In this document: positions 22,153 to 31,237 of the stretch, piece by piece | Layout of the letters: each line of letters starts with the position of its first letter | Numbering within the stretch: position 1 is the first letter of the stretch | NCBI GenBank assembly: GCA_000242815.2 | Contig: AHHB01000019.1 | Location: 186,001 to 250,000, forward strand | Length of the DNA stretch: 64,000 nt | DNA from: Janthinobacterium lividum PAMC 25724 | Lineage (GTDB): Bacteria; Pseudomonadota; Gammaproteobacteria; Burkholderiales; Burkholderiaceae_D | Direction: 5' to 3' | Position numbers and translations under genes: made by a program | Notes under the pieces: generated by a model | The model's input: only the letters and a program-made list of their open reading frames with translations | Databases searched by the model: none | What the model was told of the DNA's origin: nothing

Positions 22153-24838
22153 GGTCGGTCGGTGTTGTTGGTGTTGTTGGTGTTGTAGGTTTGGCGAGGG
22201 TGGCCATGAGTTCGCCGATGGCGAGCAGGTTGGCTGGTTTGGTCAAGTGGTGATCGAAGCCTGCCGCGCTCGATTGGCTGCGGTCGTTTTCGGCGCCCCA
22301 GCCCGTCAATGCGACGAGCACGACGTTGGCGCAGGCCGGTATCTGGCGCAACGCGCGCGCCACCTCGTAGCCGTTCATGCCGGGCAAGCCGATGTCGAGA
22401 AAGATGATGTCTGGCAAAAAATGCGACGCCACGGCCAGCGCTTGCGCGCCGTCGTGGGCCACTTGCGTGGCATGGCCCGTCATGTCGAGCACGGCGGCGA
22501 GGGTCTCGGCCGCATCGATATTGTCGTCCACCACCAGCACGCGCAAGCGTGCGCTAGCTGTTGTGCTGGCGGGCGCGGCCGGCGTGATGGCTGCGGCGCT
22601 CTCCTGCGTCAGCAGGGGCAGGCGCACACTGAAGGTGCTGCCCAGGCCGGCGCCGGGACTGGCCACCGTCGCGCTGCCGCCATGCAGCTCGGCCAGGCGC
22701 CGTACCAGCGACAGGCCGATGCCCAGGCCGCCCTGAGCCCTGCCCATGTTTTGTCCCACCTGGGTAAACATGTCGAAGACGGTGGCGATCGACTCGACGG
22801 GAATGCCTACGCCGCTATCCTTGACCTCGATCAATACCTGCTCGCCATCGCGTATCGCGCGCAAGCTGATGTGCCCGCCGGCCGGCGTGTACTTGGCGGC
22901 ATTGTTGAGCAAATTTCCCAGCACTTGCGCCAGTCGCGTGGGGTCGGCATCGAGTGACAGCGCCTGTGCATCGAGCGCCACCTGCAACTGATGATGACCC
23001 GCTTCGATCAAGGGCATGCTCGTTTCCACGGCGCTGGCGATGATGGTTTTCAAGTCCGTGCGTTCGCGCTTGAGTTCGATCTGGCCCCGCGTGATGCGGG
23101 CCACGTCCAGCAAATCATTGACCAGATGCACCATTTGATTGACTTGCCGTTCCATCACGTCGCGCACGCGCGCCACGGTGGCGGGCTTGTCAGCGGCCAG
23201 GCGCATGATTTGCAAGCCGTTGCGGATGGGCGCCAGCGGGTTACGCAGTTCGTGCGCCAGGGTGGCCAGGAATTCCGTCTTGCGCCTGTCCATCTCGGAC
23301 AGGTTGTCGGCCAGCTGGCGCAGCTGCTGTTCCGAGCGCTTGCGCTCGCTGATGTCGCTGAACAGCACCGTTAGCAGACGGCTGCCGGGGCCACCCAGGC
23401 GCGCGGCGAAGACTTCGAACCAGCGCCCCATGGACACGGCTGCGTTTTCGTAACGCACGGGCTCGCCGGTTTTCAGGACCTGGTCGTACAGGTCGAACCA
23501 GTGCTGGTCGTGGTCGGGCACGAAGCTGCGGATGGTCTTGCCGATGGCGTTGTCCAGCCCCGACTGCTTGACGAAGGCGGGGTTGGCTTCCAGGTAGCGC
23601 AGGTCGATAGGGTGTCCCTGCTCGTCGTACAGCATTTCGATGACGCAAAAGCCCTGGTCCATCAAGTCGATCAGGGTGCGATAGCGTTCCTCGCTGCGGC
23701 GCAGCGCATCTTCCACCTGTTTCTGGCGCGTGATGTCGAGCAGGACGCCAGGAAATTGCAAGGGCGTGCCATCGGGTGCGTATTCCGCGCGGCCTCGCGC
23801 GATGACCGAGCGGTACTGGGCATCGCCGGTAGTGATGCGATAGTTGGCCTCGAACGGCGTGTGCGACTGCACCGCCTGGGTAATCTGCGCACTGACTTGC
23901 TCGCGGTCATCGGGATGGATGATATCCAGGTAACGCGCCAGCGGCGCCGCCTCGTCTGCACCGGCATGCATGGGGAACAAGCGCGCCATATTGCTGTCTG
24001 CCGTGACGCGGTCGGCCACGATGTCCCAGTTCCAGGTGGCCACGTCACCGGCCTCCAGGGTCAGGCGCAGGGCTTCTTCGTTTTTCTTGCTGGCCGTCAG
24101 GTCGAGCGAAATGCCGGACAGGGCGATCACGTTGCCGGCGCCGTCGCTGGTGCAGCTGCCACGCATGTGCGCCCAGTGCAGCGCGCCATCGGGCCAGCGC
24201 ACGCGGATGTCGATCTCGAAATCGCTGGCGCTGGCGATGGCTGCGTGCACCACCGTTTGCCAGTGCTGCAGGTCGCCGTCGAGTATGGCGCCTGTCAGTC
24301 GCGCGTAATCGATGTGGTGCGCTGGCAGCAGCCCCAGATTAGCCTTGAATGCGTCGGAGCCGGCCATGCTGCCGCTGCCCAGGTCGATTTCCCACGTACC
24401 CATGCGGCCGCCCTGCATGGCCAGGCGCAGCCGCTGTTCCGTTTGTCGTTGCTGCGTCACGTCGCAATGCGAACCGAGCCATTCAACGATGCTGCCGTCG
24501 GGCGCCAGCACCGGCAGCATGCGCACGACCATATTGCGATAGGTGCCGCTGACGTGGCGCAGCCGGTATTGCACTTCGAACACGCTCGTCAGATGCGAGG
24601 GCATGACGTAATGCAAGTTGCGGTCGTCCGGATGCAGGGCATTGAGCCAGCCACGGCCCAGCAGTTCGGCTGCGCTCTGGCCAGTGAAGGCGCGCCAGGA
24701 TGGTTGGTCGGCATCGAACTGACCGAAGGTTTTCGTGCTCCAGACGATGTCGCAATGCGCGCCCAGCAGTAAATGTGCGGCCTGAGCGGCGGCGATGGAG
24801 GACGGGAGGGCGTTGCTGGGTTGGCTCGGTTCTGACAT
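22145..24838 (-). CDS. PAS-rich hybrid sensor histidine kinase with receiver domain
   Basis: 897-aa cytoplasmic-looking hybrid kinase, no membrane helices. Order: four PAS/PAC modules (residues about 20-510; for example WRAFTGQSAAELLGRGWLN..., then RVSGTYRNM-like PAC ends), a HisKA domain with H529 in FLATLAHELRNPLAP, an HATPase domain with N and G boxes (LLNNAAKYTP, VKDSGVGIP, GGLGIGLSLV), and a C-terminal receiver with D815 in IIFLDIGLPGMNG. The tail is a repeat of T-P-T. I start at the ATG at 24838 (MSEPSQPSN...); there is no clear ribosome site, and an upstream start in the 48-codon extension is possible. Its end overlaps the beta-lactamase start. The signal is unknown; with only a receiver output it may feed a phosphorelay. 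Confidence 0.92.
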   Translation of the reverse strand: MSEPSQPSNALPSSIAAAQAAHLLLGAHCDIVWSTKTFGQFDADQPSWRAFTGQSAAELLGRGWLNALHPDDRNLHYVMPSHLTSVFEVQYRLRHVSGTYRNMVVRMLPVLAPDGSIVEWLGSHCDVTQQRQTEQRLRLAMQGGRMGTWEIDLGSGSMAGSDAFKANLGLLPAHHIDYARLTGAILDGDLQHWQTVVHAAIASASDFEIDIRVRWPDGALHWAHMRGSCTSDGAGNVIALSGISLDLTASKKNEEALRLTLEAGDVATWNWDIVADRVTADSNMARLFPMHAGADEAAPLARYLDIIHPDDREQVSAQITQAVQSHTPFEANYRITTGDAQYRSVIARGRAEYAPDGTPLQFPGVLLDITRQKQVEDALRRSEERYRTLIDLMDQGFCVIEMLYDEQGHPIDLRYLEANPAFVKQSGLDNAIGKTIRSFVPDHDQHWFDLYDQVLKTGEPVRYENAAVSMGRWFEVFAARLGGPGSRLLTVLFSDISERKRSEQQLRQLADNLSEMDRRKTEFLATLAHELRNPLAPIRNGLQIMRLAADKPATVARVRDVMERQVNQMVHLVNDLLDVARITRGQIELKRERTDLKTIIASAVETSMPLIEAGHHQLQVALDAQALSLDADPTRLAQVLGNLLNNAAKYTPAGGHISLRAIRDGEQVLIEVKDSGVGIPVESIATVFDMFTQVGQNMGRAQGGLGIGLSLVRRLAELHGGSATVASPGAGLGSTFSVRLPLLTQESAAAITPAAPASTTASARLRVLVVDDNIDAAETLAAVLDMTGHATQVAHDGAQALAVASHFLPDIIFLDIGLPGMNGYEVARALRQIPACANVVLVALTGWGAENDRSQSSAAGFDHHLTKPANLLAIGELMATLAKPTTPTTPTTPTDHD

Positions 24839-25379
24839 GGAGGCGATCGACGATGGTGCAAGGGGGAGGCAGGGGGCCGCGTTGCACTGTAATGGGGCGG
24901 CCTTGCAACTCATTTCTAACGATATTACAACTATTTTTACCCTCTTGGCTGCCTTGCAGGACGCTAATACTGCTTTCTGCAAGCCAGCAGAAAAAGTCGC
25001 GCTTTACGGCAAATTATCGGGTGAAACAGCAAGGCGAGAACGCTATTGCGGCTGCTATTGTGGCTGATTAACCACTAGTCGCCGCTTTATCTATATGAAT
25101 GAAGAATTTACATAACAATATTCTTGCAGCGCATAAGGCGCTTGCATTAAATTGGCGCCTTGCTCAAAAGTTGGTGTTCACCAGACATCCCAGAGATGCG
25201 GCCGCCGCCGCTGTCAGCTCGGAAGACAGCCAGGGCAGAGCCAGTGACGCCAGGGTGGAGAAACATCCGCTCGCGCTGCTGCACCATGACGGTGCAGACA
25301 ATGCCAGCGCCGAATATAAGCCGGAGACAGCTTGGAAGACAGATTTCGCAATTCTTTTTTTAAACTTCTGGGAAACAAC
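24839..25379. other. 541-bp divergent gap between kinase and TonB receptor
   Basis: Holds the promoters of both genes. A 94-codon frame at 25099-25383 has no ribosome site or family-like sequence. I see no riboswitch or Fur-like box. Confidence 0.5.
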
Positions 25380-27605
25380 ATGATCAAGATGTCCAAGATG
25401 CACCAGCGTTTATGCGCCAAAAGCGCTGCCATGCTGGCACTGTCCGCTGCCTTGCCTATCGGCTCGGCTTACGCTGATGAAGTCGCTGCTGATACGACGC
25501 CTGCCGCCAGCCAGCTGGAAACCGTGACCGTGACGGCGCAGCGCCGCAAGGAAAATATTCGCGACGTACCGGTTTCCGTCTCGCTGTTGCGCGACGAGAA
25601 GCTCGACGTGCTGGTGTCCGGCGGTCAAGATATCCGCGTGCTGGCCGGCAAAGTGCCTAGCCTGAATGTGGAATCGTCGAACGGCCGCACTTTCCCCCGC
25701 TTCTACATCCGCGGCTATGGCAATACCGACTTCAATATCTTTGCATCGCAACCTGTTTCCCTGATTTACGACGATGTCGTGCAAGAAAACCCGATTCTCA
25801 AGGGCTATCCGATTTTTGACGTGGCTGGCGTGGAAGTGCTGCGCGGCCCGCAAGGCACCCTGTTCGGTCGCAATACGCCTGCCGGCGTGGTCAAGTTCGA
25901 ATCGGCCAAGCCGAACCTGGACAAGGTTGAGGGCTATTACAACGTTTCTACCGCCACGCACAACACCAGCAATGTCGATGGCGCCGTCAACGTGCCGCTG
26001 AGCAAAGAATGGGCCATGCGTGTCTCGACCCTGCGCCAGCACCGCGACGACTACGTCGACAACACCTTCACGGGCCAGAAAAACGCGCTGGACGGCTACA
26101 ACGAACACGCCGAACGCGTGCAATTGATGTATGCACCGAACACCACGTTTAACGCCCTGTTCAATGTGCATCAGCGCAGCACCACGGGTAGCGCGCGCGT
26201 GTTCTTCGCCAATGCCATCAAGCTTGGCACGAATGACCTGGTCGACGGTTTCGATCCGACCAAATCCTACACCGATGCCCTGAACTTCCAGGAGCTGCGC
26301 ACCAACGGCGCCAGCGCTCGCCTGAGCTGGGAACTCGACGGCGTCAAGCTGTACTCGATCACCGGTTTTGAACGCGTGGGCAAGTATGTGTCGCACGGCG
26401 ACATCGACGGTGGCGCACCAGGCATGGTGCCAAAGATTCCATTCCCGGTGGAAACGGCTGGCGGCATCAGCAGCGTGAAACAATACTCGCAAGAATTCCG
26501 CGCCGAATCGAAGAATGCCGGTCCGCTCAATTGGCAGGCTGGCGTGTACTACTTCAATGAAGATGCCAACGGTTTCACCGACAACTTCAATGCCGACACG
26601 CATGTGCTGACCACGCACCTGGCCAGCCGCCAAAAGAACTCGGCCTGGGCAACGTTTGGTTCGGTCAACTACGCCGTCAATGATGACTTCATGCTGCGCG
26701 CCGGTTTGCGCTACACCAAGGACAAGAAAGATTTCAACACGGTGCAACCGAGCAGCGCCCCGCAAGCCAACCCGACCAGCGCCGATGTCAGCAAGGCCAA
26801 GGTCAACTGGGACTTGAGCGGCACGTATAAGTACAACAAGGACGTGAACTTCTACGCCCGTATCGCTACAGGTTTCCGCGCACCAAGTATTGCCCCAGCC
26901 AGCGCAAACGTACCCGTGACGGTGGCTGATGCGGAAACCATCACCTCGTTCGAAACCGGCGTCAAGGCCGACCTGTTCAACCGTCGCGCCCGCGTTGCTT
27001 TCAGCGTGTATGACTATCAGGTGAAGAATCAGCAGCTGACGGTGGTTGGCGGTACGTCGAACATCACGCGGTTGATCAATGCAGCCAAGACGAATGGCCG
27101 TGGCGCAGAACTGGAACTGGAAGGTTTTGTCACGCCTAGCCTGAAGATGTCGCTGGGCGGCAGCTACAACTTCACGGAAATCAAGGATCCATCGCTGTCA
27201 GTGGCTACGTGCCGCAGCTGCACCGTGACCGATCCGCTGACCACCGGCAACCGTGCCATCATCGACGGCAATCCATTGCCGCAAGCGCCAAAGTGGACGA
27301 TCACCGCCACGGGCCGCTATTCGATCCCGATGGAACATGGCGAATTCTTCGTCTTCACGGACTGGGCTTACCGCAGCAAGATCAATTTCTTCCTGTATGA
27401 GTCTACCGAGTTCACCGGCAAGGCGATGGTCGAAGGTGGCTTGCGCGTAGGTTACACCTGGGATGCCGGCAAGTATGAAGTGGCCGCTTTTGGCCGCAAC
27501 ATCACCGATACCCAGCGCATCACGGGTGCCATCGACTTCAACAACCGCACGGGCTTCATCAATGAGCCACGTCAATTTGGTGTGCAATTTAAAGGCAACT
27601 TCTAA
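25380..27605 (+). CDS. TonB-dependent outer-membrane receptor
   Basis: 741-aa outer-membrane beta-barrel with plug, which imports a scarce ligand (siderophore, vitamin or oligosaccharide) with TonB energy. The start is the ATG at 25380 behind GGGA; ATGs at 25389 and 25398 are alternatives. Signal peptide to about residue 33 (cleavage after SAYA), a TonB-box-like ETVTVTAQRR near 46-56, the plug with IRVLAGKVPSLNV, RFYIRGYGNTDFN and VEVLRGPQGTLFGRNTPAGVV, and a barrel ending in VQFKGNF with the C-terminal phenylalanine. It has no neighbouring ABC or sigma/anti-sigma genes, so the ligand cannot be inferred. A terminator follows. Confidence 0.92.
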   Translation: MIKMSKMHQRLCAKSAAMLALSAALPIGSAYADEVAADTTPAASQLETVTVTAQRRKENIRDVPVSVSLLRDEKLDVLVSGGQDIRVLAGKVPSLNVESSNGRTFPRFYIRGYGNTDFNIFASQPVSLIYDDVVQENPILKGYPIFDVAGVEVLRGPQGTLFGRNTPAGVVKFESAKPNLDKVEGYYNVSTATHNTSNVDGAVNVPLSKEWAMRVSTLRQHRDDYVDNTFTGQKNALDGYNEHAERVQLMYAPNTTFNALFNVHQRSTTGSARVFFANAIKLGTNDLVDGFDPTKSYTDALNFQELRTNGASARLSWELDGVKLYSITGFERVGKYVSHGDIDGGAPGMVPKIPFPVETAGGISSVKQYSQEFRAESKNAGPLNWQAGVYYFNEDANGFTDNFNADTHVLTTHLASRQKNSAWATFGSVNYAVNDDFMLRAGLRYTKDKKDFNTVQPSSAPQANPTSADVSKAKVNWDLSGTYKYNKDVNFYARIATGFRAPSIAPASANVPVTVADAETITSFETGVKADLFNRRARVAFSVYDYQVKNQQLTVVGGTSNITRLINAAKTNGRGAELELEGFVTPSLKMSLGGSYNFTEIKDPSLSVATCRSCTVTDPLTTGNRAIIDGNPLPQAPKWTITATGRYSIPMEHGEFFVFTDWAYRSKINFFLYESTEFTGKAMVEGGLRVGYTWDAGKYEVAAFGRNITDTQRITGAIDFNNRTGFINEPRQFGVQFKGNF

Positions 27606-27652
27606 TTGCCCGATACCAGGCGCCGGCCATGTGCTGGCGCTTGTATTGCTAC

Positions 27653-27682
27653 CCGCCCGGTTCGCGCCGTGGCGGTTTTTTT
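27653..27682 (+). terminator. Terminator of the TonB receptor gene
   Basis: CCGCC (27653-27657), 13-nt loop, GGCGG (27671-27675), then a run of nine T. Confidence 0.6.
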
Positions 27683-28612
27683 TTATGTGCGTACGGGAAG
27701 TTGCGCCAGCCGCTGCGCCCAGGCGGGAACGGCTTGCCGCCAGAAGTCGTCCACGTTCTCGGCGCGCACGTCGAGACCAAGGAAGCGAGCGGCCGGCAGC
27801 AGTGCCGACGCCAGCAGTTCGGCGGCGTGGGTGCCCGTATCGAAGGCGAGCGCACCCGTTTGCTTTGAGAGTTTTTCGCCGCTGTCATTGTTGACGACGG
27901 GCACGTGTAGAAAGCCCGGATGCGGCAAGCCCAGCAGCTCTTGCAGATACAGCTGGCGCGGCGTGGAATCAAGCAAGTCGGCACCGCGCACCACCTGCGT
28001 GATGCCTTGCACGCCATCGTCGACCACCACGGCCAACTGGTAGGCCCAGTAACCATCGCCGCGCAGCACGATGAAGTCGCCCACTTCGCCAGCCAGATCC
28101 TGCTGCTGCGCACCATGCCAGCGGTCGGCAAAGCCATACACGGCTTGCGGCCCCTCTGGCACGCGCAACCGCCGGGCCCGCGCCGCCTTGCCCGCCGCCA
28201 AGCCATGGCGGCAAGTGCCCGGATACACGGCAGCGCCGTGCTTGTGCATACCCGCCTGCAGCACTGAATCGTGGATCTCCTTGCGCGAACAGCCGCACGC
28301 ATACACGAGGCCAGCGTCCTGCAAGCGCTTTAGCGCCGCCTGGTACAGCGGCAGCCTGCGGCTCTGCCACGTCGCCTCGCCATCCCACGTCATGCCGCAG
28401 CGTTGCAGGGTGGCCAGGATCGCCATGTCGGCACCCTCGACATTGCGGTCATAGTCCAGGTCCTCGATGCGCAGCAGCCACGTGCCTTGATGCACCTTCG
28501 CATCGAGATAACTGGCCATGGCGGCAACGAGCGAGCCCATGTGCAGGGGACCGGAGGGAGAGGGGGCGAAGCGGCCGATGTAGGGGGCGGTGGAGGAGTT
28601 CGGAGACGGCAT
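27683..28612 (-). CDS. gluQRS: Glutamyl-Q tRNA(Asp) synthetase
   Basis: 309-aa enzyme that activates glutamate and joins it to the queuosine base in the anticodon of tRNA-Asp. It is the class I catalytic core of GluRS without the anticodon-binding domain, hence the short length. Seen: GRFAPSPSGPLHMGS (HIGH-type motif) near residue 13-27, LRIEDLDYDR, a zinc-binding group of the type C-x-C (YACGCSR) with a distal Y/C (VYPGTC), and KLSKQ (KMSKS-type) near 240. The ATG at 28612 opens MPSPNSSTAP. It is convergent with the TonB receptor gene. Assignment is secure. Confidence 0.95.
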   Translation of the reverse strand: MPSPNSSTAPYIGRFAPSPSGPLHMGSLVAAMASYLDAKVHQGTWLLRIEDLDYDRNVEGADMAILATLQRCGMTWDGEATWQSRRLPLYQAALKRLQDAGLVYACGCSRKEIHDSVLQAGMHKHGAAVYPGTCRHGLAAGKAARARRLRVPEGPQAVYGFADRWHGAQQQDLAGEVGDFIVLRGDGYWAYQLAVVVDDGVQGITQVVRGADLLDSTPRQLYLQELLGLPHPGFLHVPVVNNDSGEKLSKQTGALAFDTGTHAAELLASALLPAARFLGLDVRAENVDDFWRQAVPAWAQRLAQLPVRT

Positions 28613-28642
28613 GCTGTGAGTGTAGGCGGTGGTGACAGGCGT

Positions 28643-29062
28643 TTATTGCTCAGGATGGGGAGCTTTGGCAACAGCGGCAAGTATCGTGCAGGGCGATGGG
28701 CAAGTCAAATCCTGGGCGGTTCTAGGTATTGCCAAATTGATAATTAAGTGTGTAACGTTATCTTCAACATATGAAATTTCTTCCTTGCAGTAATGCGCGT
28801 CATTCAGCGCTCTGAAATGTAAATCCTTGTCGAATTCCTTCGTTTTGAACTTGTTACTGAGCAATGCTACAACGCTACCTTTCTCTGGCCAGTCCGAAGA
28901 ATGCAATGCTATCAACGCATTTCCAAAAGAAATCTCATCGAGAAGAAGAGTTTTTAATTTATTGGGCAACTTCTTCAACAAATTCAACCAACTTATCTCA
29001 CTCGCTTTTGGGAAAAAAGTATCACTGTTTTTATGAATTCCGATATTCTTTGTTGCACCTCT
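28643..29062 (-). pseudogene. Startless immunity-like gene fragment
   Basis: AT-rich frame open from 29062 to a stop at 28643 (139 codons) with no ATG near its head; a TTG at 28987 is the only mid-frame start. The core reads LLLDEISFGNALIALHSSDW, then KFKTKEFDKDLHFRALND and YVEDNVTHLIINLAI, like a small soluble immunity protein. The last 25 residues change to a host-like composition (TAQDLTCPSPCTILAAV), so the original C-terminus is probably lost and replaced by read-through into flanking DNA. It lies at the tail of the Rhs toxin/immunity array on the same strand. The family is unknown to me. Confidence 0.55.
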
Positions 29063-29101
29063 CTAGATCAGAGTGAACTCTATTTCATTGATAGTCTGGT
29101 T

Positions 29102-29474
29102 TTATCTATGATAGTTTGAACTGATGATTTTTCTCGTTTTTTTTGAAATGGTATAAGTGATGGATCTTCCTAGTGATGTTTTTCCACCTAGTATTTTTTC
29201 ACCGGGTGCGAAATTTGGTACGAAAGTTATTCTAATATCTTCGTTGTTGTCTTGAATATATATATATATCAAAATCTGAAATATTTCTTTGTTCTTTTTT
29301 GAATTCATCTAAAGCCACGAGCAATTTTTCAAGACTTTTTCCGGAAATTTTTTCTTCTAAGTTTTCCATGTTGGGTGTATGTTTTTCTATATATTTATCG
29401 GAATAGAAAAGTTTTTTAAAGTGCAATGTTAATTGATATTTATTGTATTTATTATATATTTGTATTTTTGCCAT
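29102..29474 (-). pseudogene. Frameshifted paralogue of the Rhs immunity-like gene
   Basis: Two overlapping frames (29474-29232 and 29308-29102) make up one protein similar to the intact gene at 31238-31609: EFKKEQRNISDF then GEKILGGKTSLGRSITY here, against DFEKKQRNIEDF and GENPILGGKTSLGRTVVY there. The frame is lost in a run of seven AT dinucleotides at about 29255-29269; five or eight units would restore it. Unlike the intact copy it lacks a signal peptide at its N-terminus. It is either a decayed duplicate or a gene switched off by repeat slippage. Its ATG overlaps the end of the broken gene before it. Confidence 0.75.
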
Positions 29475-29614
29475 ATATTATTATTGTCGAGCAAAGTGAT
29501 GATTTTTGATCTGCTTTGACTATTATGTATCCCCACGAGAAAGAAAAAAAATCCTCGTACTTTGTCGATGTTTCAGCTGATTGACCTAGTGACTTTGAAA
29601 TTAAATTACTTAGA

Positions 29615-30693
29615 TGTCTAGAGTCGTGTGATTATGTACCCCGTCGTAGCTGGCCGCTATTTAAAGCCAGACACGTTTTGCGTACACTGTTGGACAACCT
29701 CAATCAGCAGCCTTCTCATGACTCAAGCCCTGCATAGCCGCGCCCGGACAACTCACTTGATCCGCGAAGAAATCAAGAACTCTACGTTGACCCAGGCCGA
29801 GTTGGCCAGGTTGTACAACGTCAGTCGCCAGACCATCCGCAAGTGGCAGAGCAGGGACAGCGTCGATGATGTTTCGCATCGTCCCAAAACGATGTACACC
29901 ACGCTGACGCCCGAGCAGGAACTCATCGTCGTGGAGCTGCGCCGCACGCTGCTGTTACCCACCGATGACCTGCTGAGCATTACCCGTGAATTCATCAATC
30001 CGGCCGTATCACGTGCCGGACTGGGACGCTGCTTACGCCGGCATGGCGTGTCCGATTTGCGCGACTTGGTACCGGAACTGCCCGCCGGAACGGTTACCAA
30101 GAAAACCTTCAAGGATTACGAGCCAGGCTTTTTACATATAGATATCAAGTACTTGCCGCAGATGCCCGACGAGCAACAGCGGCGCTATCTGTTTGTCGCC
30201 ATTGACCGCGCTACACGCTGGGTCTACATGGCAATCTACGCCGACCAAAGTGACTGCAGCAGCGTCGACTTCCTGAACAAAGTGAAAAAGGCGTGCCCCG
30301 TCAAGATCGTCAAACTGCTCACCGATAACGGCAGCCAGTTCACGGATCGTTTCACCAGCCAGAGCCGCAAGAGGGAACCCAGTGGCCATCATGTCTTTGA
30401 TCGTCTCTGCAAGCAGTTTGGCATTGAGCATCGACTGATTCCGCCACGCCATCCACAAACGAACGGCATGGTTGAGCGCTTCAACGGGCGCATCAGCGAG
30501 ATCGTCGGCCAGATGCGATTCGAGTCTGCGGCAGAACTCGCATCGACGCTACAAAGCTATCTGAAACTCTACAACCACAACATTCCGCAGCGCGCCTTAA
30601 ACCATCAAACTCCCATCCAGGCGCTCAAAGAGTGGCAGGCAAAGAAGCCGGATTTATTTGTTAAGCGTGTTTATAACCAGACGGGTCTTGACA
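29615..30693. mobile_element. IS481-family insertion sequence, complete
   Basis: 1079 bp with imperfect terminal inverted repeats: the left end starts TGTCTAGAGTCGTGTGATTA and the right end reads inward TGTCAAGACCCGTCTGGTTA. Both sides carry the 6-bp direct repeat CTTAGA (29609-29614 and 30694-30699), the target duplication. It contains one transposase gene and interrupts an immunity-like gene. Its GC-rich composition contrasts with the AT-rich target, so it is likely recent and from the host genome. Confidence 0.93.
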
Positions 30694-30698
30694 CTTAG
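29718..30698 (+). CDS. IS481-family transposase
   Basis: 326-aa DDE transposase. I start at the ATG at 29718 (MTQALHSRARTTHL...) because the frame above it runs across the terminal repeat. An N-terminal helix-turn-helix (LTQAELARLYNVSRQTIRKW) is followed by the rve catalytic core: first D in GFLHIDIKYLP, second D in LLTDNGSQFT, and E in NGMVERFNGRI, with the usual H-P-Q-T-N before it. The stop codon TAG lies just outside the terminal repeat, formed partly by the target repeat. All catalytic residues are present, so it may be active. Confidence 0.93.
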   Translation: MTQALHSRARTTHLIREEIKNSTLTQAELARLYNVSRQTIRKWQSRDSVDDVSHRPKTMYTTLTPEQELIVVELRRTLLLPTDDLLSITREFINPAVSRAGLGRCLRRHGVSDLRDLVPELPAGTVTKKTFKDYEPGFLHIDIKYLPQMPDEQQRRYLFVAIDRATRWVYMAIYADQSDCSSVDFLNKVKKACPVKIVKLLTDNGSQFTDRFTSQSRKREPSGHHVFDRLCKQFGIEHRLIPPRHPQTNGMVERFNGRISEIVGQMRFESAAELASTLQSYLKLYNHNIPQRALNHQTPIQALKEWQAKKPDLFVKRVYNQTGLDT

Positions 30699-30990
30699 AT
30701 ATTTTTTTTCATTGATCATGTCCGAGTGACTGGAGTCATATCCAAGTCTGTTTGTTATTCCATCTGTCCAGATTATTTCAATAATGTAAATTATTCCATT
30801 TTTAAATCTTAAATTTACTCTTGTTTCCAGAGTGAGAAATTTAATATTTTGCATGCTATATGTTTCAAAATCATTTATTTCTCCAAAACTTTCAAGAAAA
30901 TTTATGTTTTTTTTCTTTGGTTGATGTGTTTTTGTTTACGTGAAAATTATAATTTATTTCAATATCTCTAGTATTCTTATTTATATTCAT

Positions 30991-31182
30991 TTACGGCCTC
31001 GGAAATTTAAATATTTTTGCGTTAGATTTGAGTTTTGAATTATCTGAATCATCAATGAAATATTGATTTCCTCCTCCTGCGTCTGTAATGTATTTGCCAA
31101 TAGCTGCTTCCTTTGCTGCGATTCCTTGAGCGCATGGATAGGTGTTTTGCACCGATGGCCCGTTGTGGAATGTGGTTGCTGG
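30991..31182 (-). pseudogene. Orphan Rhs-type toxin tip fragment
   Basis: 63 in-frame codons following a TGA at 31183, with no start codon: PATTFHNGPSVQNTYPCAQG at the head, then AAIGKYITDAGGGNQYFIDD and a basic end KIFKFPRP. It is the C-terminal end of a polymorphic toxin, cut off from any Rhs core, the usual form of a displaced 'orphan' tip that can be brought back by recombination. It follows the immunity-like gene of the active tip and directly precedes the start of a second immunity-like gene. Activity of the toxin cannot be read from so short a piece. Confidence 0.6.
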
Positions 31183-31237
31183 TCATTTTTAAGAACTTTT
31201 TATGAACATAACTTGCTTTAATGTAATTTTATGAAAT

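Larger units (their letters stand above)
29452..30990 (-). pseudogene. Immunity-like gene broken by a frameshift and an IS481 insertion
   Basis: The ATG at 30990 abuts the stop of the orphan toxin tip (TAA-ATG). The frame (MNINKNTRDIEINYNF...) fails at a run of eight A at about 30908-30915; seven would restore the frame ESFGEINDFETYSMQNIKFL. That frame then runs into the IS481 element at 30699. Removing the IS and one copy of the CTTAGA target repeat lets it continue unbroken (…KKYLSNLISKSLGQSAE…FSWGYIIVKADQKSS…) to a stop at 29452. So an intact ancestor of about 150 aa can be reconstructed, placed exactly where the immunity gene of the orphan tip should be. Family unknown to me. Confidence 0.75.

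Noticed and set aside
25099-25383. 94-codon frame before the TonB receptor
   Set aside because: Weak start context and no family-like sequence; probably leader DNA.
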